From: Halomonas halocynthiae DSM 14573
GTDB lineage: Bacteria; Pseudomonadota; Gammaproteobacteria; Pseudomonadales; Halomonadaceae
Assembly: GCF_000425725.1 (NCBI RefSeq)
Contig: NZ_AUDZ01000016.1
Location: 120,169 to 184,168, forward strand
Reading direction: 5' to 3'
Length of the DNA: 64,000 nt
Shown: positions 29,259 through 36,977 of the stretch, piece by piece
Layout of the letters: every line of letters begins with the position of its first letter
Position numbering within the stretch: the first letter of the stretch is position 1
Program-made: the position numbers and the translations under genes
The notes under the pieces: model-generated
Told to the model about the DNA's origin: nothing
The model's database searches: none
Seen by the model: only the letters and a program-made list of their open reading frames with translations

Positions 29259-30050
29259 CTACAGCAGGGCAACCTGACTCTCGGGAATGTCGGTTACCAA
29301 CATATGGCCTGGGCTGTGGGTAATGGCGAATGGCACACCGGCATCCATTAGCACCTGTTGGGGCGTGACCCCACACGCCCAGAAAACGGGCGTTTCATTA
29401 GCATGAATGGATACTGGATCACCATAGTCCGGTTTCATCAGATCAGAAATGCCAATCTGCGCAGGATCGCCAAAGTACACGGGTGCGCCATGGGCCTGCG
29501 GGTACCGCGTGGTAATCTGAATGGCCCGAATGGCTCGAGTGGCCAGGAACGGGCGCATCGATACCACCATCTGGCCGGCAAATCCTCCGGCTGCTTGCAG
29601 TGGAATTGAGGTTTTAAACATCGGCACGTTGCGATTTTCGTCAATATGACGAACGGCGACGCCGTTCTGTATCAGTGCATGTTCGAAGCTGAATGAGCAA
29701 CCTAGGGCAAAGGTCACGAGGTCTTTCCGCCACAGATCAGACACATCGCCGGAGGTGCCTGCCAACTCGCCTTCTCGGTAGACACAGTAAGATGGTACGT
29801 CACGGGCAATGTCCAGATCCTCCGCTAAAATCTCACAGCCTCGCTGGCCGGGTTCACTGACGGCAATCAATGGACATGGTTTCGGGTTGGCCTGGCAGAA
29901 ACGCAAAAAGCCATTCGCTTGGGCTTCCGGCAAGATCACCAGATTGACCTGAACGAAACCATTGGCTAGTCCGGCGGTTGGGCCAGTGAGGCTACCATCA
30001 CGAGCTTGGAGCCGGACAGCCCGAGCAGGGGAGGGAGGGTGGCTGATCAT
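29259..30050 (-). CDS. Putative hydro-lyase, DUF1445 (YcsI / UPF0317) family
   Basis: 263 aa. Landmarks: FVQVNLVILPEAQANGFLRFCQANPKPCPLIAV, DIARDVPSYCVYREGEL, VTFALGCSFSFEHALI, HIDENRNVPMFKTSI and IHANETPVFWACGVTPQQVLM. DUF1445 proteins are annotated as putative hydro-lyases; a mammalian protein carrying this domain is linked to D-glutamate cyclisation to 5-oxo-D-proline. In Bacillus a family member (ycsI) sits in the pxp operon, as here. It is 32 bases upstream of the TRAP binding-protein gene and is the first gene of the catabolic operon. Confidence 0.88.
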   Translation of the reverse strand: MISHPPSPARAVRLQARDGSLTGPTAGLANGFVQVNLVILPEAQANGFLRFCQANPKPCPLIAVSEPGQRGCEILAEDLDIARDVPSYCVYREGELAGTSGDVSDLWRKDLVTFALGCSFSFEHALIQNGVAVRHIDENRNVPMFKTSIPLQAAGGFAGQMVVSMRPFLATRAIRAIQITTRYPQAHGAPVYFGDPAQIGISDLMKPDYGDPVSIHANETPVFWACGVTPQQVLMDAGVPFAITHSPGHMLVTDIPESQVALL

Positions 30051-30105
30051 TTTTTTGCCTTGTAATGGTTTGTTCCTAAGTTAAGGCAAAAGCAATGATT
30101 AATTC

Positions 30106-30151
30106 CAATCGATATTTAATATTTAAAATGATCGAAAAAGCTGATCGATTG
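30106..30151. promoter_or_regulatory. Candidate LysR operator upstream of the oxoprolinase island
   Basis: A perfect eight-base inverted pair, CAATCGAT (30106-30113) and ATCGATTG (30144-30151), flanks an AT-rich tract that also contains TGATCGA. It lies between the LysR regulator and the first catabolic gene, in the only sizeable gap. Spacing of the arms by three helical turns is compatible with a LysR-type tetramer site. Confidence 0.5.
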
Positions 30152-30165
30152 TGGGCTGTAATTTT

Positions 30166-31050
30166 TCATTCGTTATTAGACGCGACCAGAGCCAGCGAAA
30201 GATCGGCAATGGCGCGCACGATATGGCCGCCGGGAGCCGTTATATACGCGACGTTGAATACTAAGTCAGGTACATTGGCTTCCACTTCAAGCTCTCGTAG
30301 CCTTCCTGATTGAAGCTCGCTGCTGACAATCTCTTTGGGCAGCGCACTTACCCCCATACCGTCTACGGTCATCCGGATAATGGTGGAAAGCGAGGAGCTG
30401 GAGTGAATTTGAATAGAGCGTCCCACCGGATGGATCAGTGATCGGATATAGGTGTGCGGCTCACTCATGCGTGGGTAGGTGATGATAGGAATGCGGGCTA
30501 GTGAGGACAGGCTAAGGGGTGTCTCTGGCAGGGGCATTTTTTTACTGGCGACCCAAGTCAGGGAATAACTGCAGAAATGTTTGGTGACAAACCCCTCATG
30601 CCGCACGTCGCCAATCAGAAAGGCAATGTCAATTTCCCGTTTGATGAGTTTCTCGGCTAGGCTGGGCGAGACATCCACATCCAGCTCAAGGTTAATCGCC
30701 GGATAGGTCTCGTTGATCCGTTCAATTAGCTTAGGCAGCCAGGTATAGGCGATGGTTTCTGCGACGCCTAGCCGGATGGTGCCATGGATGGATTCTGGGT
30801 CGGCGACTTTTTCCAAGAGCTCCTGATGTAGCTCGAGGATTTTCTCAGCGTATATCAGCAGCTCCCGGCCTTTTGCGGTCAATACCGCACTGCGGCCGGA
30901 GCGGTCGAACAGCTCCACCCCTAGTTCATCTTCCAGCCCAGAAATACGAGCAGAAATAGTGGGCTGGGAGACGTGTAGTGTCTCACCGGTGGCGCGGAAA
31001 TTGCCCAGCTTGGCAAGCCAGTAAAAGGTTTCGAGAGAGCGGATGTTCAT
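30166..31050 (-). CDS. LysR-family transcriptional regulator
   Basis: 294 aa from the ATG giving MNIRSLETFYWLAKLGNF; the frame extends upstream but only 19 non-conserved residues would be added. The winged HTH (residues 1-60) includes [36 protein letters not shown]. The rest is a periplasmic-binding-like effector domain. It lies 115 bases upstream of, and in the same direction as, the catabolic operon, so it is the likely regulator of that operon. Confidence 0.9.
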   Translation of the reverse strand: MNIRSLETFYWLAKLGNFRATGETLHVSQPTISARISGLEDELGVELFDRSGRSAVLTAKGRELLIYAEKILELHQELLEKVADPESIHGTIRLGVAETIAYTWLPKLIERINETYPAINLELDVDVSPSLAEKLIKREIDIAFLIGDVRHEGFVTKHFCSYSLTWVASKKMPLPETPLSLSSLARIPIITYPRMSEPHTYIRSLIHPVGRSIQIHSSSSLSTIIRMTVDGMGVSALPKEIVSSELQSGRLRELEVEANVPDLVFNVAYITAPGGHIVRAIADLSLALVASNNE

Positions 31051-31447
31051 TGGACACTCGTGTTCAGACGGTTTACTAGAAGTACAGCAGTGTCTTGTTG
31101 GTGACATCCAGCAAGTGCAGTTTCAGTCTTTGCAACGTAGAGCCCTGAATGTTGCTTAAAGCGTGCTGGAATTGGTCTTTAGCGTTCATTTCTACGCAAG
31201 CCCGCTAGGTGTGGCCACAGCGCTGAATACCAGTTGATTTTCCGCGGCTGACTGAATGATGACGAATACGCGGTTGTAGCTGTCTGTGTTGGAGGTTTTC
31301 ATGTCTTGAAGATAGGTCTCCAAACAGGGCTGTTGTTGTTCACCTGTTTTTCTAGTGGTTCACCAGTTCAAAGACGATGAACGAGACATCCGCTGACACT
31401 TGATCCGCAGTGAACTGAGTCTCCTTCATGCATGGGCGTATAGAACA

Positions 31448-31473
31448 GTTGCCGATTGTTAGTTGTCGGCAAC
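31448..31473. repeat. Inverted repeat in the gene-poor stretch
   Basis: Perfect eight-base arms GTTGCCGA and TCGGCAAC with a ten-base loop. There is no T-run on either side, so a terminator is not supported. Confidence 0.4.
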
Positions 31474-31751
31474 CTAGGGTTTGACCTTCAGAACCTTATG
31501 GTTCTTCATGGGTCCCACCCTAGCATAGTCTGCTTCCAGACTGCTGACTCAATAGATGTTGCGTGGCGTGATTCGAAATTTCTGAGTTAGAGCCAGAGGA
31601 CATCAGTGCGCCACAGCCGATGAGTAAGAGGTAGTGTCTGAATCATTCGGTATGGCATTGCTACGGTGTATTGTTGCCGCCACTTCACTGCTGAATACTG
31701 AGCTGCTATTAGGGGGTGAACTGTTTCTATCTAACCAAATGGCGGGTGAAA

Positions 31752-31763
31752 TACAACGTTGTA
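31752..31763. repeat. 12-base palindrome TACAACGTTGTA
   Basis: A perfect palindrome in the gene-poor stretch, about 110 bases beyond the end of the FhuC-like gene. It resembles a dimeric regulator site, but no nearby gene start fits it. Confidence 0.3.
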
Positions 31764-31820
31764 CCGGTGCGATGTGAGTCAGCCAGCAAGGCCGGTATTA
31801 AGAAGGAGCAATTAGACAGG

Positions 31821-31860
31821 CGCGCTAATTTGGGTAGTGATCTCGTCTGGCATTAGCGCG
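31821..31860 (-). terminator. Hairpin downstream of the FhuC-like ATPase gene
   Basis: Nine-base perfect arms CGCGCTAAT (31821-31829) and ATTAGCGCG (31852-31860) with a 22-base loop, starting 16 bases beyond the gene's stop on the minus strand. No U-run follows, so termination is only a possibility. Confidence 0.4.
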
Positions 31861-31875
31861 TTGGCATACCTTTAC

Positions 31876-32643
31876 TCATTGAGCCACGGCAATATTGTGC
31901 TCCCCATTGGGGTGTTTCATCACCTGCATCGGTAGGCCATAAATAGCTTCTAAGGTGCTGCAGCTCATCAAATCATCCGGACTGCCATGGGCTAGCAAGC
32001 GACCGCTATGCAGTGCCATCAGTTCATCACAGTAGCGTGATGCCATATTGATATCGTGCAATACAATAATGACGCCAAGGTTCAGCTCATCACATAGCTT
32101 GCGAACCAGCGCTAGCACTTCAATTTGGTGAGCAATATCCAGTGCTGCTAGTGGCTCATCGAGCAGTAGGAAACGACTTCCCTGGGCGAGTAGCATGGCC
32201 AACCATACTCGCTGACGCTCGCCGCCGGAGAGTGTATCGACTAAGCGGTCGGCAAAGGCCTCTGTGTGGGTAAGGGCGATGGCGCGATCAATGGCGTCTT
32301 TGTCTTTCTGGTTATGGCGACCGAGCAGGCCGTGCCAAGGGTAGCGACCAAAAGCTACCAGCTCGCGCCCAGTCAGGCTTTCAGCACTGGGCAAATGCTG
32401 GGGCAGGTAAGCCACCTGACGAGCGAACTCGCGATTTCCCCAGTCACTCAGTGGGCGCTGGTCAAAGTGAAGCTCGCCTTGGCTGGTGGGTTGCTGCTGG
32501 GCCATTAGCTTAATCAGCGTCGACTTTCCCGAGCCATTGTGGCCAATCAAGCCGTAAACCTTGCCCTCATGAAAGCTGTGGTCAATGGGGTTTAGAATCT
32601 GCTTACCATGGATTTCAAAGGTAGCGCCTTTGACCTCGAACAT
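31876..32643 (-). CDS. fhuC: Iron-siderophore ABC transporter ATPase, FhuC-like
   Basis: 255 aa. Walker A GHNGSGKST is at residues 34-42, signature LSGGERQR and Walker B FLLLDEPLAALD follow, then the switch His in VLHDINMASRYCDE. The closest style is FhuC/FepC. The partner permease (FhuB) is 1.5 kb away on the opposite strand, and FhuD is at 42.8 kb. AGGAG lies seven bases upstream of the ATG. A Fur-box-like sequence overlaps the promoter region. Confidence 0.88.
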   Translation of the reverse strand: MFEVKGATFEIHGKQILNPIDHSFHEGKVYGLIGHNGSGKSTLIKLMAQQQPTSQGELHFDQRPLSDWGNREFARQVAYLPQHLPSAESLTGRELVAFGRYPWHGLLGRHNQKDKDAIDRAIALTHTEAFADRLVDTLSGGERQRVWLAMLLAQGSRFLLLDEPLAALDIAHQIEVLALVRKLCDELNLGVIIVLHDINMASRYCDELMALHSGRLLAHGSPDDLMSCSTLEAIYGLPMQVMKHPNGEHNIAVAQ

Positions 32644-32685
32644 GAATCACTCCTAGCGATAGGATGAATAATAGCTCTATTCTAG

Positions 32686-32700
32686 TGCTAATGGTTCTCA
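32686..32700. promoter_or_regulatory. Fur-box-like site upstream of the FhuC-like gene
   Basis: TGCTAATGGTTCTCA matches the Fur 7-1-7 consensus TGATAATNATTATCA at 11 of 14 defined positions. On the minus strand it lies between TTAAAA and TAGAAT, a plausible promoter pair 17 bases apart, so bound Fur would block transcription. Confidence 0.55.
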
Positions 32701-32923
32701 TTTTTAATAAAAAAATGAAAAGATTTTCGCCAGTGTGTGAATCTCTCTAAGTACTCAGCCACGAACCGCCATCCCGATTGCCACGAGGTCAAATGTCGCG
32801 GGGGCTCTTTAAAACGCGACAGGGCGGCAAGCACAAAAAATAAGTGGGCTGTTTACAGCGGCTGCTTGTATGCCTCAAAAAAACAGGAAAATGTGGAAGC
32901 TCAGCAGTGACATTTGCCGTTTA

Positions 32924-33721
32924 TCAGTAAGAGGCTAAACATGCTAGCAGTTGGCTATGCTGTTCGGGGTGCGCAGCAATTAGGCTGTTCCATTGAACAG
33001 GATTTGCCTCACCAGAGATATCCGTGACGGTGTATCCAGCTTCCCGAGCTATCACAATACCGGCAGCGATATCCCAGAAGTCGAGCGCGGCGCCTTGCGA
33101 CCAAAAAGCATCAAACCGGCCTAGGCTGAGATAAGCGATCTCAAGTGCCGCTGAGCCAGGGCTGCGGATACCTGCCACCTGGGGCATTAATGTCGCGAGT
33201 TGATTTAGCGCTGTCCTGCAGTCGCCTTTAGCGTGATAGGGCAGACAAGTGCTCACCAGCATCTCGGTTAGCGGGCGTGGGGCTGGTGTTGTTAACGGGC
33301 GGTCATTGAGAAAGGCACCTGCGCCTTGGCCTGCCCAGAGCATCTCATCAAGCAGTGGTTGATAGACAACACCGATGATCAGCGCATTACCTTTGGTGAC
33401 CGCAATAGATACCGAGAAGTGAGGCACGCCATGTAGAAAATTGCTGGTGCCATCAAGGGGGTCAATAATCACGTTATAGTCGCTATCAGTGGGCGTCAGG
33501 CCACTTTCTTCGCCAAGGAAAGCGATATCGGGAAAAGCGCTGTTGATGCAGTCGATAATGATACTTTCGGCTGCCGTATCGTAGTAGCTAACGAAATCAG
33601 ATGTTCCCTTTTGCTCAAATGTAATCCGTCCCTTTTGCGAATACCCCTCACGCAACAGCGCGCCAGCCTCATAGGCTGCTTGCTTAACTGTTTCCAGCAA
33701 GCTGTTTTCGCTCTCAAGCAT
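32924..33721 (-). CDS. Inositol-monophosphatase-family phosphatase
   Basis: 265 aa from the ATG giving MLESENSLLETVKQAAYEAG, with AGGAGAAA upstream. Metal-site motifs are complete: GEESG, DPLDGTSNFLHG and the C-terminal DFWDIAAGIVIAREAG. The family includes inositol monophosphatase (SuhB), 3'-phosphoadenosine 5'-phosphate phosphatase (CysQ) and others; the specificity is not clear. It sits inside the siderophore island and its start overlaps the end of the siderophore-interacting protein remnant, which is unusual for suhB. Confidence 0.82.
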   Translation of the reverse strand: MLESENSLLETVKQAAYEAGALLREGYSQKGRITFEQKGTSDFVSYYDTAAESIIIDCINSAFPDIAFLGEESGLTPTDSDYNVIIDPLDGTSNFLHGVPHFSVSIAVTKGNALIIGVVYQPLLDEMLWAGQGAGAFLNDRPLTTPAPRPLTEMLVSTCLPYHAKGDCRTALNQLATLMPQVAGIRSPGSAALEIAYLSLGRFDAFWSQGAALDFWDIAAGIVIAREAGYTVTDISGEANPVQWNSLIAAHPEQHSQLLACLASY

Positions 33722-33971
33722 GTCGTTTCTCCTGGGGGCTTGTATGGCTGTTATCAAATCGTTTGATAAAGGTAACGAGCCACTCATGACGTGGCGATGA
33801 CAGTGGACAGTCTTGGTTTGGCGCCTTGAGGGGCTTCCACTCGTAGCCCTGCTTGGGGCCTTCCGCGTTAGCATCTGGGCCCGTAAAGGTAAACTTGACT
33901 AACGAAGCGCTGACTTGGGTCCGCCGAGCGAGGGTGATATCGAAAAGCTGATAGCTGTGCTTGGATGCCAT
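33714..33971 (-). pseudogene. Truncated siderophore-interacting protein remnant
   Basis: An 85-codon ORF from the ATG giving MASKHSYQLFDITLARRTQ. The start (residues 1-35, ASLVKFTFTGPDAN) resembles the FAD-binding N-terminus of siderophore-interacting ferric reductases of the ViuB/SIP family, normally about 250-350 aa. The remaining 50 residues do not follow the family, and the NAD-binding domain is missing. Its stop overlaps the start of the phosphatase gene. A strong Fur-box-like sequence lies about 35 bases upstream. It may be a deletion remnant or a small peptide that now provides the phosphatase leader. Confidence 0.55.
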
Positions 33972-34007
33972 ATTCACTGTCTCTATCAATCAAACTGTCA
34001 ATTGTAG

Positions 34008-34022
34008 TGCTAATTATTATCA
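34008..34022. promoter_or_regulatory. Fur box between the SIP remnant and fhuB
   Basis: TGCTAATTATTATCA matches TGATAATNATTATCA at 13 of 14 defined positions. It is positioned to control the divergent minus-strand remnant/phosphatase pair and the plus-strand fhuB-fhuF-exporter-fecI-fecR genes. Confidence 0.75.
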
Positions 34023-34145
34023 TTTAGAATCGTTGTTGGTAATTCAACCACCAACTCCAGAAAAGAGTAAGGCTAAGAAAATGACTCTGCTGCCTATCAG
34101 GCCCTGTGTGGCGATCTGCCCGGCTATGACAAGAGGTTGTTCGCT

Positions 34146-36146
34146 ATGCTAAGCGCTGCGCAAGTTACCCAGCGAATGGGGGGAATGTCGCCTGCAAAAG
34201 CTTGCCTATTGCTTAGCTTGCCGATGGTGGTGCTGTTTTGGCTAGGTCTGCAGGGGCAGGGTGGTTTTATACTGGGGTTGCAGGCGTTAGTAGTGCCCTC
34301 TTTTGAGAATGTTGACGAGTTGTTGCTCCACTATGCGTGGTGGCCACGTCTCTCGATCGCGCTGCTAGCAGGGGGCGGCTTAGGGTTGGCGGGTGTACTG
34401 ATGCAACAAGTACTGCGCAACCCGTTGGCCTCGCCCACCACCCTAGGGGTGGCATCGGGCGCTAACCTGGCGTTGATGACCGCTACCTTGCTGGCGCCGG
34501 GGCTGCTTGTCGCCGGGCGTGAATGGGTCGCCTTGTTGGGTGGTGCGCTGGCGGTTGGGTTAGTTTTCCTGCTCTCGTGGCGGCGCGGGTTGGCGCCGAT
34601 CGTGGTGGTGCTGGCGGGCTTGGTGGTTAATCTGTACTTAGGGGCGCTTTCTACAGCGCTGCTGCTGTTTAACCACGAGGCGCTTTCGGGGCTGCTTATT
34701 TGGGGCGCTGGTTCGCTGGCGCAAAACGGGTGGGATGGCGTTGCGGTTCTCTGGCCACGGCTGGCGATTATCTGTGTCGCCGCCTGGTTTTTGCTGCGCC
34801 CTTTGGCGGTGCTTGAGCTTGACGACGCCAGTGCCAAGAGCCTCGGCGTCTCGCTGACCTATCTGCGCTTTGCGGGGATGGGGCTGGCGGTATTTATTAC
34901 TGGTAGCATTGTCAGCGTGGTGGGTATCATCGGTTTTATCGGCTTGGCAGCGCCCAATATTGTGCGTATGGCCGGTGCGCGGCGCTTAGGGCCACGTCTG
35001 CTTTGGTCGACGTTACTAGGGGCTGTGTTGTTGGTCACCACGGATCTACTGCTGCAACATTTCGGTGGCATGTTGGCGGCCTTTATCCCCACTGGAGCGA
35101 TTACCGGTGCCCTGGGGGCGCCGCTATTAATGTGGTTGATTCCACGTTTGAAACTGCAGGGCGATCAACCACCGAAAGGGGCGGGCGTTTTTGCCCATCG
35201 CCATCCTGCGCCTTCCCGTTTAGCAACGGGGTTACTCCTCGCGCTACTGGGCGCCACATTGCTTGGCTTGCTGGTGGGGCAGGGGGTCGATGGCTGGTAT
35301 TTACTGTCGCCAGATAACTGGAACGTGATGCAGTGGCGCCTGCCGCGGGTAATGGCGGCAGCGGCGAGTGGGCTAATGCTGGCAATTGCCGGGACGATTC
35401 TTCAGCGCCTTTCCGCCAACCCCATGGCCAGCCCCGAGGTATTGGGTATTAGTGGTGGCTGCGCCATTGCACTGATTTTGGGGATCTTCTTACTGCCCGC
35501 GCCCACCAATATGATGCTGATTGGCGTCGGTACTCTGGGCGCTTTCGCGACATTGTTGGTGTTGGTGGGCATCAACCGCAAGAGCGGTTATCTCCCTGAG
35601 CGCTTGCTGCTTACCGGGGTAGCTGTCAGCGCCCTGTTTGATGCGGTGCGTAGCGTGATGCTGGCAGGGGGAGACCCACGTGGCCAGCAGGTGATCGCCT
35701 GGCTGGCGGGCTCTACCTATTACGTGGATATCACCAATGCCGTGGTGGTCGGGGGTATCGCTGCGGTATTGGCGCTGGTCTCGCTACCCTTTACCCGTTG
35801 GCTGGATATCATGCCGTTAGGCGCACCGACGGCCAAGGCACTTGGGGTAACGCTGAACCGTGCCCGCCTGGCGCTGCTGTTGCTGGTCGCACTGCTAACC
35901 GCCTGCGCCACCTTGGTGGTGGGGCCGCTATCGTTTATTGGCCTGCTGGCACCGCATATGGCGCGTTTGGTCGGCTTCTCTCGGGCAGGGCAGCACCTGC
36001 TGGGGGCCGCGTTGATCGGCATGCTATTAATGGTGTTGGCGGATTGGGTGGGGCGTCAGATTATCTTCCCCTATGAGATGCCCGCTGGTTTGGTCGCCTC
36101 TCTAATTGGCGGCGCTTACTTTATGTGGGGGCTGCGGCGGCTATGA
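34146..36146 (+). CDS. fhuB: Iron-hydroxamate permease FhuB (fused double FecCD permease)
   Basis: 666 aa, two homologous FecCD halves in one chain, the hallmark of FhuB. The first half has [20 protein letters not shown] and [13 protein letters not shown], the second has [20 protein letters not shown] and [15 protein letters not shown]; the GxxAP loops contact the ATPase. The ATG at 34146 follows AAGAGG by nine bases. A 23-codon ORF (34081-34152) ends over this start codon. FhuF overlaps the stop as ATGA. Confidence 0.94.
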   Translation: MLSAAQVTQRMGGMSPAKACLLLSLPMVVLFWLGLQGQGGFILGLQALVVPSFENVDELLLHYAWWPRLSIALLAGGGLGLAGVLMQQVLRNPLASPTTLGVASGANLALMTATLLAPGLLVAGREWVALLGGALAVGLVFLLSWRRGLAPIVVVLAGLVVNLYLGALSTALLLFNHEALSGLLIWGAGSLAQNGWDGVAVLWPRLAIICVAAWFLLRPLAVLELDDASAKSLGVSLTYLRFAGMGLAVFITGSIVSVVGIIGFIGLAAPNIVRMAGARRLGPRLLWSTLLGAVLLVTTDLLLQHFGGMLAAFIPTGAITGALGAPLLMWLIPRLKLQGDQPPKGAGVFAHRHPAPSRLATGLLLALLGATLLGLLVGQGVDGWYLLSPDNWNVMQWRLPRVMAAAASGLMLAIAGTILQRLSANPMASPEVLGISGGCAIALILGIFLLPAPTNMMLIGVGTLGAFATLLVLVGINRKSGYLPERLLLTGVAVSALFDAVRSVMLAGGDPRGQQVIAWLAGSTYYVDITNAVVVGGIAAVLALVSLPFTRWLDIMPLGAPTAKALGVTLNRARLALLLLVALLTACATLVVGPLSFIGLLAPHMARLVGFSRAGQHLLGAALIGMLLMVLADWVGRQIIFPYEMPAGLVASLIGGAYFMWGLRRL

Positions 36147-36931
36147 GTAACGTGGCGACCAAGCCGAGTGAGCTTTTGGCTGCGGTGGATCCTGCCGAGG
36201 CGTTGTTGGCGCTTTATCGCCAGCCGCCGCTGGATAACCTGAAAGCTCCAGCGTTTGGTCAGTCTGATGAGCCGACGCTGGCAGCTGTTGCATTGCTGGA
36301 TCGAGGCTTCTTGAGTGAGCAACTGGCGCGCTTCGGCCGCCGCTACGGTGACGATGCCGACTTCCTGGCCGTTGCCTCGGTATGGTCGAAGTATCATTTC
36401 AGTAGTGTCTCGATCCCGACGCTGGTGGCCAACCTGCTATTGGGCTACGACCTTCCGGTGGGCATAAAGGAACTTCGGCTGGCGCTTGGCGATAAAGGTC
36501 AGACCGAGCGTATCTTATTACCACACGGTGGTGTGAAGCTTAACGCTCAAACATCCCAGGCGCGCTTTAGCACGCTATTTGACGACCACTGTGCGCCACT
36601 CATTGAGGTGCTGGCTGCGGTCTCCGGTCTCTCGGCCAAGGTGTTCTGGAACAATCTCGGTCAATACGTGGAATTCGTGGGAAAAACCTGCTCGCAACAT
36701 CCAGAACTTGCTGGCGCGGGTGAGCCACTGCTGGATTACCTGGCCACCAAGACGTTGCCCGATGGACGGCGCAACCCGCTCTACCAGCCAGTGCGTTATC
36801 TAGAACTAGGCGGTGAGACCTCCACCCGAGTGCGACGGCTATGTTGTATCAGGTATCGGTTACCCGGCGAGCCGCTTTGCGGTGGTTGCCCGCTGAAACC
36901 CGAGAATAAGCCGGCCAAACGCCAGCGCTAG
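36143..36931 (+). CDS. fhuF: Siderophore-iron reductase FhuF
   Basis: 262 aa. The C-terminal cysteine pattern CC-x10-C-x2-C ([17 protein letters not shown]) is the unusual [2Fe-2S] site of FhuF, which reduces ferric hydroxamate siderophores in the cytoplasm to release iron. The rest is helical ([23 protein letters not shown]). Its ATG overlaps the fhuB stop, so it is co-translated. This supports hydroxamates as the transported siderophore class. Confidence 0.9.
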   Translation: MSNVATKPSELLAAVDPAEALLALYRQPPLDNLKAPAFGQSDEPTLAAVALLDRGFLSEQLARFGRRYGDDADFLAVASVWSKYHFSSVSIPTLVANLLLGYDLPVGIKELRLALGDKGQTERILLPHGGVKLNAQTSQARFSTLFDDHCAPLIEVLAAVSGLSAKVFWNNLGQYVEFVGKTCSQHPELAGAGEPLLDYLATKTLPDGRRNPLYQPVRYLELGGETSTRVRRLCCIRYRLPGEPLCGGCPLKPENKPAKRQR

Positions 36932-36977
36932 CTTTTCAATATCGGCTAACTTTTCGAAGTGCCAGGAGGCCCGGTTC

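Larger units (their letters stand above)
31051..31875. other. 825-base stretch without a convincing gene; possible relic
   Basis: No ORF of 60 codons or more looks real. On the minus strand three short ORFs follow one another: 31352-31429 (25 codons, MKETQFTADQVSADV...), 31192-31302 (36 codons, MKTSNTDSYNRVFVII...) and 31076-31189 (37 codons, MNAKDQFQHALSNIQG...). The first and third share a reading frame and the second is shifted, as would be left by a frameshifted gene. None has a good Shine-Dalgarno. Three inverted repeats lie in the left-over sequence. Confidence 0.4.
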
